A stretch of 6,921 nt of DNA from Pseudomonadaceae bacterium UBA836 (GTDB lineage: Bacteria > Pseudomonadota > Gammaproteobacteria > Pseudomonadales > Pseudomonadaceae). Positions within the stretch are counted from its first letter, which is position 1. Each line of letters starts with the position of its first letter. Positions 6,613 to 6,921 of this stretch are shown one piece after another. The translations under genes and the position numbers were made by a program. Where the stretch lies: the NCBI GenBank assembly GCA_002296055.1, contig DBHE01000003.1, forward strand, positions 26,912-33,832, in the 5' to 3' direction. Under the pieces are notes generated by a model. The model saw only the letters and a program-made list of their open reading frames with translations. It was not told where the DNA came from and did no database searches.

Positions 6613-6733
6613 TAACACGCCTATAGGTCTATTTGGCTAGCTCTAGTCTGCCATTGGCCGCACCAAGGCTGCTTTTTATGCTGAAGGCACGGATGCTGGA
6701 GTGTGCACCGCGTTTCGTCCCGTTTACGCGGGC
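6613..6733. other. Intergenic stretch after ureG, no gene seen
   Basis: No credible coding frame is present. The first 60 bp are less GC-rich than the operon. A T5 run at 6673-6677 has no good hairpin directly before it, so I do not call an intrinsic terminator. CCGCGT (6708-6713) and ACGCGG (6726-6731) could form a 6-bp stem with a 12-nt loop. That may be the first helix of the structured element that follows. Confidence 0.5.
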
Positions 6734-6826
6734 GAGTAGCGCAGGGCTGGCGGGAAATAGGGCGGCAGCATGTCTGAGGAGCGCAGCGACGAGTTCTGCC
6801 GCCCCCCGTCAGCCCGAGCAACGCAG
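6734..6826. repeat. Structured non-coding element: two-segment helix with three 11-mer repeats
   Basis: GGGCTGGCGGG (6744-6754) pairs with CCCGTCAGCCC (6805-6815), 11 pairs including one G-U. After an AAATA bulge, GGGCGGCAG (6760-6768) pairs perfectly with CTGCCGCCC (6796-6804), so the two stems stack. Three copies of GAG-N-A-R-CGCAG lie at 6734-6744, 6776-6786 and 6816-6826: just before, in the loop of, and just after the helix. The pattern resembles GC-rich intergenic repeats that I recall from many pseudomonads and other proteobacteria, often misannotated as small hypothetical proteins. I cannot confirm that recollection here, and the function is unknown. Confidence 0.55.
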
Positions 6827-6829
6827 TGA

Positions 6830-6853
6830 ACCCGAAGGGCCGCGTAGTCGGGT
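6830..6853. repeat. Small inverted repeat within the 3' structured region
   Basis: ACCCGA (6830-6835) and TCGGGT (6848-6853) form a perfect 6-bp stem with a 12-nt loop, immediately after the third 11-mer repeat. It is probably part of the same folded element rather than an independent site. Confidence 0.35.
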
Positions 6854-6870
6854 GCCCGGGGGGATCGCTA

Positions 6871-6896
6871 AGGGGGGCTGGGCAAGCAGCCCCCCT
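6871..6896. repeat. 10-bp GC-rich hairpin near the window end
   Basis: AGGGGGGCTG (6871-6880) and CAGCCCCCCT (6887-6896) are perfect reverse complements with the 6-nt loop GGCAAG. No T run follows on either strand, so a classical intrinsic terminator is not supported. It could still end or protect urease transcripts, or be the 3' module of the element at 6734-6826. A further 5-bp stem, TCGCC/GGCGA (6901-6905 / 6911-6915), follows. Confidence 0.5.
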
Positions 6897-6921
6897 AGGC
6901 TCGCCGTGAAGGCGAAAGGCT

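Noticed and set aside
5866..6618. Minus-strand open frame (250 codons) opposite the end of ureF and all of ureG
   Set aside because: It is antisense to ureG, which carries all GTPase motifs, and has no recognisable domain.
6650..6677. Intrinsic terminator ending in the T5 run at 6673-6677
   Set aside because: Only 3-4 bp stems can be drawn before the T run, too weak to support a terminator.
6621..6821. Possible 66-residue minus-strand protein (TTG start) downstream of ureG
   Set aside because: It lies across the structured repeat, is Arg/Cys-rich with no family resemblance, and has a rare start codon. Such frames are typical false calls on this kind of repeat.
1..6921. CRISPR array, insertion sequence, tRNA or rRNA gene, prophage or toxin-antitoxin module
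   Set aside because: No regularly spaced long repeats, transposase-like frame, tRNA-like clover leaf or rRNA segment was seen; the window is ordinary chromosomal genes plus one structured intergenic element.

Overview
The window is a GC-rich piece of a gammaproteobacterial chromosome. Most likely it is a Pseudomonas-type genome (Pseudomonas or Halopseudomonas), judging from the RmuC, Rnk and urease protein sequences, the strong G/C third-position bias and the sigma-54/NtrC style of regulation. The genus assignment is an inference and no 16S or other marker is present.

Layout: the 3' part of rmuC (+ strand, cut by the window start) runs to 840. It converges on rnk (- strand, stop at 873), with a perfect 10-bp hairpin between the two stops. 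A 291-bp divergent intergenic region (1281-1571) then separates rnk from a seven-gene urease operon on the + strand: ureD (1572-2429), ureA (2445-2747), ureB (2758-3063), ureC (3085-4785), ureE (4796-5281), ureF (5274-5963) and ureG (5977-6612). The genes are 10-21 bp apart or overlap, so they read as one transcript. The last 309 bp hold no credible gene but contain a strongly structured, GC-rich non-coding element.

How the genes work together: UreA, UreB and UreC are the gamma, beta and alpha subunits of nickel urease, which hydrolyses urea to ammonia and carbamate. UreD, UreF and UreG form the apo-urease activation complex, with GTP hydrolysis by UreG, and UreE delivers nickel. Every catalytic and nickel-binding residue of UreC that I can place is intact, and the accessory set is complete, so the operon looks functional. 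No urea transporter or nickel permease lies in the window.

Regulation is legible. A near-consensus sigma-54 promoter (1518-1533) lies just upstream of ureD and is preceded by three NtrC-like 17-bp sites centred near 1417, 1458 and 1483. This predicts induction under nitrogen limitation. The most interesting unexplained signal is the 3' non-coding element (about 6734-6896): a long two-segment helix with three copies of a degenerate 11-mer placed before, inside and after it, followed by a separate 10-bp GC hairpin. I found no wholly new multi-gene system here.
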